Part shown: in pieces, positions 1-6,477 of the stretch
Position numbering within the stretch: position 1 is the first letter of the stretch
Layout of the letters: each line of letters begins with the position of its first letter
Assembly: GCA_024680915.1 (NCBI GenBank)
Contig: JAILBN010000002.1
Location: 1 to 39,688, forward strand
DNA: 39,688 nucleotides
Reading direction: 5' to 3'
DNA from: Treponemataceae bacterium
Lineage (GTDB): Bacteria > Spirochaetota > Spirochaetia > Treponematales > Treponemataceae
The notes under the pieces: model-generated
What the model saw: the letters and a program-made list of their open reading frames with translations, nothing else
Database searches by the model: none
What the model was told of the DNA's origin: nothing
Position numbers and translations under genes: made by a program

Positions 1-257
1 ACTCGATAAGCTGTGCAGCTTGTCTGCGCAGCGTCTGGACCTTGCAACGGCTTTATCAAAATAAAGACGTTACGACTCGATAAGCTGCGTAGCTTGTCTG
101 CGCAGCGTCTGGACCTTGCAACGGCTTTATCAAAATAAAGACGTTACGACTCGATAAGCTGTGCAGCTTGTCTGCGCAGCGTCTGGACCTTGCAACGGCT
201 TTATCAAAATAAAGACGTTACGACTCGATAAGCTGCGTAGCTTGTCTGCGCAGCGTC
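1..257. repeat. Tandem array of 74-bp repeats, two alternating variants
   Basis: Units start at 1, 75, 149 and 223, exactly 74 bases apart; the fourth stops after 35 bases, at 257. The left edge is cut by the window. Copies 1 and 3 read AAGCTGTGCAGCTT near the start, while copies 2 and 4 read AAGCTGCGTAGCTT; otherwise the overlapping parts look identical. The true period may therefore be a 148-bp dimer. Each full unit holds a second hairpin (46-71 in copy 1): arms AACG/CGTT and CTTTAT/ATAAAG around the loop CAAA, with one G-A mismatch. The length is not a multiple of three, so the array is probably non-coding. Confidence 0.95.
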
Positions 258-310
258 CCGCGCTGTGTCTCGCACAGAAACCTCTGTTTTTAGGAATGGC
301 GGTTTTTTTT
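258..310 (+). terminator. Terminator-like hairpins with T8 tract after the repeat array
   Basis: CCGC (258-261) can pair with GCGG (299-302). Between them lie a CTGTG/CACAG hairpin (263-277) and a CCT/AGG pair (281-294). Eight T follow at 303-310. This would end a transcript crossing the repeat array and insulate the transporter operon. The stems are short, so the call is moderate. Confidence 0.4.
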
Positions 311-421
311 GTCTCCATCGGCTTGACTTGTGACTGGAAACTGCAGCCGGCAGCTTTTAAAAAAAACTACACAATATTTGAAATTTCCAGACGATTTTAT
401 TTGTATTTTATTGAAAAAAAT

Positions 422-436
422 TATATTTTATACAAT
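422..436 (+). promoter_or_regulatory. Possible -10 region next to the permease start
   Basis: TATATT at 422-427 lies 9 bases before the ATG at 437. A weak -35 (TTGTAT, 401-406) is 15 bases upstream. There is no Shine-Dalgarno sequence. If this promoter is used the transcript would be essentially leaderless, as at uvrA. Confidence 0.3.
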
Positions 437-1114
437 ATGAGTCAACGTCTCTTGGCATTACTTGCGGATTCCTTCTGGAAGATCCTTTTACCGGGTCTTA
501 CCATGACTATTCCGCTTACATTGATATCCTTCTCTATCTCGCTGATAATCGCCATCCTGACAGCCTTGGTCCAATATTCCCGGGTAAAGATACTGAAGGA
601 TCTGGCCAGGTTCTACATATGGGTTGTAAGGGGAACCCCTATCCTGGTTCAGCTTTATGTGGTTTTTTACGGTCTTCCCCGGTTGGGCATCATGCTGGAG
701 CCTTTCCCCGCGGCCGTAATTGTATTTTCACTGAATGAAGGCGCCTATTCTGCCGAGACCATGAGAGCCGCCCTGGAGTCTATCCCCAAGGGGCAGCTGG
801 AGGCCGGCTACTGTGTGGGCATGAACTACTGGCAGGTAATGAGGAGAATCGTTCTGCCCCAGGCCTTCAGGACGGCTTTCCCTCCTCTTTCCAATTCTCT
901 TATCGCTATGGTAAAGGAGACTTCCCTGGCGGCTAATATAACCGTAACCGAAATGTTTATGGCCACCCAGCGTATTGTTGCGAGGACCTACGAGCCCTTG
1001 GCTCTCTATATAGAAGTTGCCCTTATTTATCTGGTCATATCTACTGTTCTGACTAAGTTCCAGCGCATGGGTGAGAAGAAGCTCAATGTCTTTGAGGATC
1101 CTTTGAGGAGATAG
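437..1114 (+). CDS. Polar amino-acid ABC transporter permease (HisM/GlnP type)
   Basis: This 225-residue inner-membrane protein has the start and length of HisM/GlnP-family permeases. An N-terminal segment rich in L, I and T leads into several transmembrane helices. The conserved ABC-permease (EAA) loop appears as EAGYCVGMNYWQVMRRIVLPQA at about residues 131-152, in pieces EAGYCVGM and RIVLPQA; it contacts the ATPase encoded next. The RGTPILVQL motif near residue 70 is typical of amino-acid permeases. The ATG at 437 was chosen because the reading frame upstream runs through the non-coding repeat array. No ribosome-binding site is visible. The gene is first in a three-gene operon; the ATPase ATG follows the stop by one base. 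Substrate is not readable beyond polar amino acids. Confidence 0.9.
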   Translation: MSQRLLALLADSFWKILLPGLTMTIPLTLISFSISLIIAILTALVQYSRVKILKDLARFYIWVVRGTPILVQLYVVFYGLPRLGIMLEPFPAAVIVFSLNEGAYSAETMRAALESIPKGQLEAGYCVGMNYWQVMRRIVLPQAFRTAFPPLSNSLIAMVKETSLAANITVTEMFMATQRIVARTYEPLALYIEVALIYLVISTVLTKFQRMGEKKLNVFEDPLRR

Positions 1115-1115
1115 T

Positions 1116-1853
1116 ATGCTTAAAGTAAGAAATCTGCATAAAACTTTCAATGATACACAGGTTCTCAAGGGCATAGATCTGGACGTGGACAAGGGAGATG
1201 TTATCGCTGTCATAGGGCCCAGCGGCTCCGGAAAAACCACTCTTCTACGCTGCCTTAATTTCCTGGAGAAGGCAGAGGAGGGTAGTCTTGAATTTGACAA
1301 TAAAAGCTATAATCTCTCTGAGATCTCTAAAAAGGATATTCTTGCCATAAGACAGAAAACCGGCTTTGTTTTTCAGAATTTCAACCTTTTCAGGAACAAG
1401 AACGTGCTGAAGAACGTCACAGAAGGACTCACCACCGTCAGGAAAATCAAGAAAGAAGAGGCTTATGGGATTGCCCTTGCCGTGCTGAAAAAAGTCGGTA
1501 TGGAAAATAGGCTTGACTCCTATCCCTATCAGATAAGTGGTGGTCAGCAGCAGAGGGTAGCCATAGCCCGGGCCCTGGCTACGAATCCCCAGATAATTTA
1601 TTTCGATGAACCAACGTCGGCCTTGGATCCTGAGCTGATAGGGGAGGTTCTGGCTGTCATTAAGAAGCTGGCTGACGAGGGAATGACCATGATTGTGGTC
1701 ACCCATGAATTGAACTTCGCGAAAAATGTCTCCAATAAGGTTATATTTATGGAAGACGGAAAAATAGTAGAAAGTAATTCTACAAAGGAATTTTTTGAGA
1801 ATCCAAAAATGGAGAGAACCAGGGAATTCCTCAACACATTCACTAATAAATAA
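1116..1853 (+). CDS. Polar amino-acid ABC transporter ATP-binding protein (GlnQ/HisP type)
   Basis: A 245-residue ABC ATPase that powers uptake through the permease encoded just upstream. Walker A GPSGSGKTT is at residues 34-42, the Q-loop glutamine at 87, the signature SGGQQQR at 141-147, Walker B IIYFDEP at 160-166, and the H-loop histidine at 197 in VVTHE. All catalytic elements are intact and the length is normal for GlnQ/HisP. The Shine-Dalgarno sequence GAGGAG lies inside the end of the permease gene, so the two are probably translationally linked. The binding-protein gene follows 10 bases later. Confidence 0.95.
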   Translation: MLKVRNLHKTFNDTQVLKGIDLDVDKGDVIAVIGPSGSGKTTLLRCLNFLEKAEEGSLEFDNKSYNLSEISKKDILAIRQKTGFVFQNFNLFRNKNVLKNVTEGLTTVRKIKKEEAYGIALAVLKKVGMENRLDSYPYQISGGQQQRVAIARALATNPQIIYFDEPTSALDPELIGEVLAVIKKLADEGMTMIVVTHELNFAKNVSNKVIFMEDGKIVESNSTKEFFENPKMERTREFLNTFTNK

Positions 1854-1863
1854 GGAGTTGATT

Positions 1864-2649
1864 ATGAAGAGAGTATTCATCACAGCTGTATTAGTAGCGG
1901 CGGCTTTTCTTACCTTGTCTTGTTCAAAGAAGTCTGAGAAGGATCTTCTCGCTCAGATTCAAGAGAAAAAAGAAATCGTAATTGCGACGGAAGGTTCTTG
2001 GGCCCCTTGGACTTATCATGATGAGGCCAACCAGCTGGTAGGTTTTGATGTGGAGGCAGGAAAGCTGATAGCAGAAAAACTCGGCGTGAAAGCCAAGTTC
2101 GTTGAGGTTGACTGGGACGGTATTTTTGCAGGATTGGATGCTGAACGCTATGACATTTCATGTAATGGAATTGAGATTACGGATGAAAGAAGTCTTAAAT
2201 ATGACTTTTCCGATCCCTATGCCTATACCCACACTGCCCTTATCGTAAGAGCTGACAACACTGATATCAAATCTTACCAGGATCTGAAGGGTAAAACCAC
2301 GACAAATTCCATCGGTTCGACTTATGAAGCTCTCGCTAAGAAATATGGGGCTGAGGTAATCACGATTGATTCTTTCAGCGAGACCCTTGAATTGGTGGAG
2401 CATGGTCGTGCTCAGGCCACATTAAACGATAATGCCACTTTCTACTACTACAACAAGGTGCAGCCCGACAACAAATTCAAGGTGGCTGCAATGACAGAGG
2501 ATGCAAGTCGGATTGCCATACCTATGAGAAAAACAGAGAAGACAGAAAGTCTGAGGCTGGCTATAAACAAGGCTATCCAAGAGCTTAAGGAGTCAGGAGA
2601 ACTGGCCCGTATCGCAGAGAAATACTTCGGTACCGATATTACGAAATAA
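1864..2649 (+). CDS. Amino-acid ABC transporter substrate-binding lipoprotein
   Basis: The product (261 residues) starts with a lipoprotein signal: positive KR, a hydrophobic stretch and LTLSC with the lipidated cysteine at residue 20. The mature part is a family-3 periplasmic binding protein; visible landmarks are EGSWAPWTY, GFDVEAGKLIAEKLG, the WDGIFAGLDAERYD segment and the closing LRLAINKAI region. It should capture the amino acid outside the inner membrane and hand it to the permease. The ATG at 1864 has a good AAGGAG site 6 bases upstream; an in-frame upstream ATG at 1795 lies inside the ATPase gene and was rejected. Exact ligand unknown. Confidence 0.92.
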   Translation: MKRVFITAVLVAAAFLTLSCSKKSEKDLLAQIQEKKEIVIATEGSWAPWTYHDEANQLVGFDVEAGKLIAEKLGVKAKFVEVDWDGIFAGLDAERYDISCNGIEITDERSLKYDFSDPYAYTHTALIVRADNTDIKSYQDLKGKTTTNSIGSTYEALAKKYGAEVITIDSFSETLELVEHGRAQATLNDNATFYYYNKVQPDNKFKVAAMTEDASRIAIPMRKTEKTESLRLAINKAIQELKESGELARIAEKYFGTDITK

Positions 2650-2683
2650 AGGTTTTGATACTGAATAATACATGAAGAAAGGT

Positions 2684-2735
2684 CCCTTGGCTGAGTCCAG
2701 TTTGAAGTGCACTTCAGTTCAGGGGCTTTTTTATG
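2684..2735 (+). terminator. Probable intrinsic terminator of the ABC transporter operon
   Basis: CCCT (2684-2687) and CTGAG can pair with TTCAG and AGGG (2721-2724); the loop contains the palindrome GAAGTGCACTTC. Six T follow at 2727-2732. Its position just after the binding-protein gene and before the convergent azlD fits. Confidence 0.55.
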
Positions 2736-2766
2736 CTCCTTTGTGTTAAACTGGCTTGGAGGGAAA

Positions 2767-3090
2767 TCATCCCCAGAGCTTCATCACGCAGTCTGCGGCG
2801 AATACTGCCCCGGAAGCGCACAAGGCAACGACGATAAGGCTTTTTTCAAACCAAGCCAGAATAAGAGCCGTGACACAGCCGGCCAGGGCGGTGAGTATAT
2901 TCCCTGTGGAGTAGAAAATGGCTGGAAAGGTCATAGCGCCTAGGACTGAATAAGGAATGTAGTACAAAAAAGACTGGATGAATCTGCTTTGGATTTTTTT
3001 TCTGAAAAGAACGAAGGGAATCATCCTTACCAGATATGTGACACCTGCCATGACCGCAAGGTATTCAAGAAAAAGTAAAGTATTCTCCAT
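2767..3090 (-). CDS. azlD: AzlD-family branched-chain amino-acid export subunit
   Basis: A 107-residue membrane protein with about four hydrophobic helices and the AzlD hallmark TYLVRMIPFVLFRKK near residues 18-32. AzlD works with AzlC in exporting branched-chain amino acids and analogues across the inner membrane. It follows azlC with a gap of three bases, so the two are one transcription unit. Length is normal for the family. Recognition rests on the motif and the pairing with AzlC. Confidence 0.85.
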   Translation of the reverse strand: MENTLLFLEYLAVMAGVTYLVRMIPFVLFRKKIQSRFIQSFLYYIPYSVLGAMTFPAIFYSTGNILTALAGCVTALILAWFEKSLIVVALCASGAVFAADCVMKLWG

Positions 3091-3093
3091 TTG

Positions 3094-3855
3094 TCAGACC
3101 TCTCTTCCTCTTTCTGCTCCAGCTTCTTGCTCCTGCTGTGTCCCTTCTTTGTTTATAGGCTTAAGAAGTGCGAACAGAGCACTTGATGTCACTGCGCAAA
3201 TGATAATCACGAAGCCTGATGATATTTTGTTCAGGATCGGCAGGTAGCGGAAAAGTACGCTCATAGCACAGGATACGATTATGACTCCCATTACGGGAAG
3301 GCTTTTTTTTGCAGCCGGAATGATGATGGCTATGAACATTCCATAAATGGCGATTCCCAGAGCGTTGGTTACTGCCACTGGAAGAATGTTGCCCGCCGCC
3401 GCTCCTAAAAGTGTTCCCAAGGACCAGCCAATGTAGGGGATAACAGCAAGCCCGTACATATAACGTCTTCCTATATTCCTGTCCTTTGCGGAAGCCACTG
3501 CGAAAATCTCATCGGTCATGAAAAAGGAGATTAGGAAGCGGTCTCCATTTTTTATGGTCTTGTCTGCCTTCTGTGACAGCGATATGGACATAAGGGAATA
3601 ACGAAGGTTGATTACAAGCTGGGTAAGGGCTATCTCTATGAAGGGAAGCTGCTGGACTATTATAGGTACCCCGGCCAGTTGCCCGGCGGAGGTAAGGTTA
3701 GTCATGGAAATAAGCAGGGTCTGCCATATTTTCAGGCCGCTGCCAACGGCGAAGATGCCGAAGGCAAAGGATACGGAGAGGTATCCCAGACCTATGGGAA
3801 TACCGTCTTTTAAGCCGTTCCTGAAGCTGTAACCCGTATAAGTACTGGAGTTCAT
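3094..3855 (-). CDS. azlC: AzlC-family branched-chain amino-acid exporter
   Basis: The 253-residue product shows the AzlC signature GLKDGIPIGLGYLSVSFAFG near residues 14-33, and several transmembrane helices. With AzlD it forms an inner-membrane exporter for branched-chain or related amino acids. The C-terminal tail is hydrophilic and rich in Q and E. No Shine-Dalgarno sequence precedes the ATG; a -10-like TATACT lies 7 bases upstream (3868-3863), so translation may be leaderless. Export of branched-chain amino acids would fit with thrA and ilvH further along, but no direct link is visible. Confidence 0.88.
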   Translation of the reverse strand: MNSSTYTGYSFRNGLKDGIPIGLGYLSVSFAFGIFAVGSGLKIWQTLLISMTNLTSAGQLAGVPIIVQQLPFIEIALTQLVINLRYSLMSISLSQKADKTIKNGDRFLISFFMTDEIFAVASAKDRNIGRRYMYGLAVIPYIGWSLGTLLGAAAGNILPVAVTNALGIAIYGMFIAIIIPAAKKSLPVMGVIIVSCAMSVLFRYLPILNKISSGFVIIICAVTSSALFALLKPINKEGTQQEQEAGAERGREV

Positions 3856-3862
3856 GGCGAGG

Positions 3863-3891
3863 AGTATATCACAAAGAGGGGCTCTTGAGAA
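3863..3891 (-). promoter_or_regulatory. Candidate azlCD promoter with palindrome in the spacer
   Basis: On the minus strand TTCTCA (3891-3886), a 17-base spacer and TATACT (3868-3863) form a promoter. The spacer holds AAGAG-CCC-CTCTT (3874-3886), a possible operator. The predicted start of transcription falls at or next to the azlC ATG. Confidence 0.4.
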
Positions 3892-3904
3892 AGCACCTGA
3901 AAGA

Positions 3905-4870
3905 TTACATTGGTGACTGGGTTACGATTGAGCCGTCGTCCCGGAATTCTAGGCTGCAGAACTTTACGTTGCGTTTCTGGTTGACTCCGTTGGAAAGCTC
4001 GCAGTCGTGGTAGAAAAGGTACCACTTGCCCTTGAATTCCAAGATAGAGTGGTGGGTTGTCCATCCTAAGGGAGGTGTAAGTACTATTCCTCCGTAGGTG
4101 TAGGGGCCGTATACCTTGTCTGACGTTGCCCAGGCAATGAAGTGGGTGTCGCCGGTTGAGTAGGTGAAGTAGTATTTTCCGTTGCGCTTGAAAAGCCAGG
4201 GAGCCTCAAAATATCTGCGGTCATGATCACCGCCCTTAAGAGGCTGACCTTTCTCATCGACTATTACCAGATCCTTCGGTTCCTCAGCGAACTGCTTTAA
4301 ATCCTTTGACATTTTGGCGATTTTGGGACATACAGCAGGAGTATCACCCTCCGGCTCCTTGTTCTTCTCATCGTATACATTGTTGCGGTATTTATCCAGC
4401 TGGCCGCCCCAGATACCTCCGAAAGCTGTGTAATACTCGCCGTTATCGTCCTTGAATATACAGGGGTCTATACTGTAGCTGCCCTTTATAGGTTCATCCT
4501 CAGGAGTGAATGGACCTTCCGGCTTGTCAGAGGTGGCGATTCCCAGCCTGAAGAAGTTCTTTTTATCTCTTGCAGGGAAGATGAGGTAGTATTTACCGTC
4601 TTTTTCCGCGCAGTCAGGAGCCCATAGCTGGCTTGAAACCCATTTTACATCGTCTTGATGAAGGGCAAGACCACAGTCTCTGGGAAGTGTCTCCGTATCG
4701 GGCATCTCAAAAATATGGTAATCCTCCATCTGATACTGGTCGCCGTTGTCATTGGACTCTACGTCTATTCCTTTGTCATGGGATGGATAAATATATATTT
4801 TGCCGTTGAAAACATGGGCTGATGGATCTGCTGTATAAATATGGGTTATGAGTGGTTTCTTTTCTAGCAT
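3905..4870 (-). CDS. Glycoside hydrolase family 43 (xylosidase/arabinofuranosidase type)
   Basis: A 321-residue single-domain five-bladed beta-propeller enzyme. The three GH43 acidic residues are visible: D15 in YTADPSAH (base), D135 in SIDPCIFKDD (pKa modulator) and E222 in YFEAPWLFKRNGKYY (acid). GH43 enzymes cleave arabinose or xylose units from hemicellulose and pectin side chains; which one cannot be told here. There is no signal peptide, so it should act in the cytoplasm on imported oligosaccharides. The ATG has a good AGGAGA site 7-8 bases upstream. Upstream sits a palindrome that contains the -10 box, so the gene is probably repressor controlled. Confidence 0.9.
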   Translation of the reverse strand: MLEKKPLITHIYTADPSAHVFNGKIYIYPSHDKGIDVESNDNGDQYQMEDYHIFEMPDTETLPRDCGLALHQDDVKWVSSQLWAPDCAEKDGKYYLIFPARDKKNFFRLGIATSDKPEGPFTPEDEPIKGSYSIDPCIFKDDNGEYYTAFGGIWGGQLDKYRNNVYDEKNKEPEGDTPAVCPKIAKMSKDLKQFAEEPKDLVIVDEKGQPLKGGDHDRRYFEAPWLFKRNGKYYFTYSTGDTHFIAWATSDKVYGPYTYGGIVLTPPLGWTTHHSILEFKGKWYLFYHDCELSNGVNQKRNVKFCSLEFRDDGSIVTQSPM

Positions 4871-4921
4871 AATGGACTTCTCCTATTGAATAGAATGATA
4901 ACATAGAATAAAAAAGTGCAA

Positions 4922-4941
4922 TATCAGTAATTATACTGATA
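4922..4941 (-). promoter_or_regulatory. Palindromic operator overlapping the GH43 -10 box
   Basis: TATCAGTA-ATTA-TACTGATA is a perfect inverted repeat with 8-base arms. Read on the minus strand it contains TATAAT (4935-4930) about 60 bases before the GH43 ATG. No good -35 is visible, which suggests activator help or strict control. The half TATC(A/T)GTATAATT recurs at the esterase promoter (6418-6430). Confidence 0.65.
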
Positions 4942-5029
4942 AAATGTAGAAAGTTTTTTGTTTATGTGAGATGTTTCCCAGGCCTTCTTCGACTTTTCGA
5001 AAAAAAGTTTTCAGCCCACAATGCTTCCG

Positions 5030-5038
5030 AAAAAAAAA
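5030..5038 (-). terminator. Possible T-tract terminator after argC
   Basis: On the minus strand nine T follow GGCCG, about 35 bases beyond the argC stop. A second T7 run and the ACTTTT/AAAAGT inverted repeat lie further down (4993-5010). The hairpin before the first tract is poor, so this is tentative. Otherwise the 202 bases between argC and GH43 hold only the GH43 promoter region. Confidence 0.3.
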
Positions 5039-5072
5039 CGGCCACTTCTTTATACATATCCAAGAATCTGTT

Positions 5073-6023
5073 TTAAGCTTTTAGACCTGTGGTCTCGTCT
5101 ATTCCCATCATTATATTCATACACTGTACCGCGGCTCCTGATGCTCCCTTTCCCAGATTGTCGAAGCGGCTGGTGATGATTATGCGGTCATCGTTTCCGT
5201 ATACGAAAATCTGCATGGTGTTTGTGCCTGTCATGGTATTGGCCGGGATGAAGGGTTCTGGCAGGATTCCTTCTCCCATTAAGGGGGCAACCTTGACGAA
5301 GTGGGTGTCTTGGTACCAGTCTTGGAAAAGCTTCTGCAGGTCTGAAGCAGTGACCTTTTTTGTCAGAAGCCTTGTGTGAAGAGGAACCGTGACTGTCATA
5401 CCTGAGTAGTAATCGCATACGTAGGGATTGAAGACGGGCTCGAAGTCAAGTCCGCTTATTTTCTTCATCTCAGGGAGGTGCTTATGTGTCTGGGTAAGGG
5501 CATAGAGCCTTGGTGACTTAAGCTGCCAGTCTCTGTCTGGAGCTTCGTATTGGGCCACGGCTTTTTTGCCCGCTCCTGAGTAGCCGGATACTGCGTGTAT
5601 TACGACCGGGTAGTCTGCCGGCATTATTCCGCTTTTTACAAGAGGGTATCCGATGGCATTGAAGCCGCTGGCATAACATCCAGGAACGGCGACCCGGTTT
5701 GAGCCTTCTATTTTTTTCCTGAAATCAGGAGAAAGCTCAGGAAAGCCGTATGCCCAGGCATCGTTTGTCCTGTGGGCTGTTGAAGCATCTATTATGCGGG
5801 TCGTGGGGCTTGTGCAAAGCTCTGCGGACTCTATTGCCGCTGCGTCCGGCAGGCAGAGGAAGGTGAAATCGCTCTCATTGATGAGCTTCCGGCGTTCAGC
5901 TTTATCCTTGCGTTTATCTTCGTCTATCTGGAGTAATTCTATGTCCTTGCGGCCCTCGAATCTCTCGAAAATCTTGAGTCCTGTGGTTCCTTCTTTTCCG
6001 TCTATAAATACTTTGTAAGCCAT
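5073..6023 (-). CDS. argC: N-acetyl-gamma-glutamyl-phosphate reductase, short (type 2) form
   Basis: This 316-residue enzyme reduces N-acetyl-glutamyl-phosphate to the semialdehyde with NADPH, the third step of arginine synthesis. The NADP-binding start reads FIDGKEGTTGLKIFERF (residues 6-22), and the catalytic cysteine is C116 in AVPGCYASG. Length matches the short AGPR type 2 class. The start at 6023 is set by AAGGA six bases upstream; an in-frame ATG at 6047 falls inside the palindromic repeat array and was rejected. No other arginine gene is nearby, so argC stands alone here. The last repeat unit supplies the ribosome-binding site, which links the array to argC expression. Confidence 0.93.
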   Translation of the reverse strand: MAYKVFIDGKEGTTGLKIFERFEGRKDIELLQIDEDKRKDKAERRKLINESDFTFLCLPDAAAIESAELCTSPTTRIIDASTAHRTNDAWAYGFPELSPDFRKKIEGSNRVAVPGCYASGFNAIGYPLVKSGIMPADYPVVIHAVSGYSGAGKKAVAQYEAPDRDWQLKSPRLYALTQTHKHLPEMKKISGLDFEPVFNPYVCDYYSGMTVTVPLHTRLLTKKVTASDLQKLFQDWYQDTHFVKVAPLMGEGILPEPFIPANTMTGTNTMQIFVYGNDDRIIITSRFDNLGKGASGAAVQCMNIMMGIDETTGLKA

Positions 6024-6030
6024 GTTTTTT

Positions 6031-6131
6031 CCTTTTAGGGATTTCATCCCTGAGACCTTTTAGGGATTTCATCCCTAAGACCTTTTAGGGATTTCATCCC
6101 TAAGACCTTTTTAGGGATTTCATCCCTAAGA
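6031..6131. repeat. Four tandem 25-26-bp palindromic repeats in the argC leader
   Basis: Units at 6031-6055, 6056-6080, 6081-6105 (25 bases each) and 6106-6131 (26 bases). The core of three units is TTAGGGAT-TTC-ATCCCTAA, a perfect 8-base inverted repeat; the argC-proximal unit has one change (CTGA for CTAA). On the minus strand each unit ends in AAAAGG, and the one nearest argC provides its ribosome-binding site. These could be stacked operators or a chain of RNA hairpins in the leader. Confidence 0.95.
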
Positions 6132-6138
6132 CTAATAT

Positions 6139-6190
6139 GTGGGAGAGGACAAACCCCCTACTTCCGAAGCGCGGTTTTTTCCTCTCCCAC
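6139..6190. other. Long hairpin upstream of argC
   Basis: GTGGGAGAGGA (6139-6149) and TCCTCTCCCAC (6180-6190) are perfect 11-base inverted arms. Inside, AAACC and GGTTT can add five more pairs. It lies between argC (minus) and the esterase (plus), and has no T tract outside the stem on either strand. Confidence 0.7.
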
Positions 6191-6400
6191 GCCCTCTTCT
6201 TTTTCCGGCACGGTTTAAAGTTGAGCTTTCTAAAGCTGGCGGTCGTGAAAGGCCCTTACAAGTTCTGCCATCCGCAAGCTTCTGTCAGAACTCGCCGGCT
6301 TTTTTTGCCGCCAGTTTGTAAGCACTCTTCGTCGACACTGGCGCAGCCGGCATTTCTGTGTGGAACAGGGGCTGTGCCTTTTCCTTAACTATACTGTTTA
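6191..6400. other. Non-coding stretch rich in inverted repeats
   Basis: No convincing gene. Inverted repeats include AGCTTT-CT-AAAGCT, AGTTCTG/CAGAACT (6260-6295 region) followed by CGCCGGC and seven T, and GCCAGT/ACTGGC (about 6310-6345). The T7 after CAGAACT could end a plus-strand transcript, so a small RNA is possible, but no promoter for it was identified. Confidence 0.35.
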
Positions 6401-6429
6401 TTGCGGTTCTTTTTCAATATCTGTATAAT
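6401..6429 (+). promoter_or_regulatory. Promoter of the esterase gene
   Basis: TTGCGG (6401-6406), a 17-base spacer and a perfect TATAAT (6424-6429). Transcription should start near 6436, giving a leader of about 42 bases with AGGAG before the ATG. The -10 box is embedded in TATCTGTATAATT (6418-6430), which resembles the GH43 operator. Confidence 0.75.
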
Positions 6430-6477
6430 TCAGCCTAGGTAGCCCTTCTTGTTTTAACGATAAAGTCAGGAGTTTTT

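Noticed and set aside
1-257. CRISPR array
   Set aside because: The whole 74-base unit repeats with no variable spacers, and no adaptation or effector genes lie beside it.
161-436. N-terminal extension of the permease
   Set aside because: This part of the open frame runs through the 74-bp repeats, whose length is not a multiple of three, and permeases of this family begin near residue 437's ATG.
6024-6047. Longer argC start at 6047
   Set aside because: The ATG belongs to the palindromic repeat unit; the ATG at 6023 has a proper ribosome-binding site and matches the family's start.
6137-6388. Small plus-strand gene of 83 codons
   Set aside because: Low-complexity, cysteine- and phenylalanine-rich translation across a hairpin-dense region with no ribosome-binding site.
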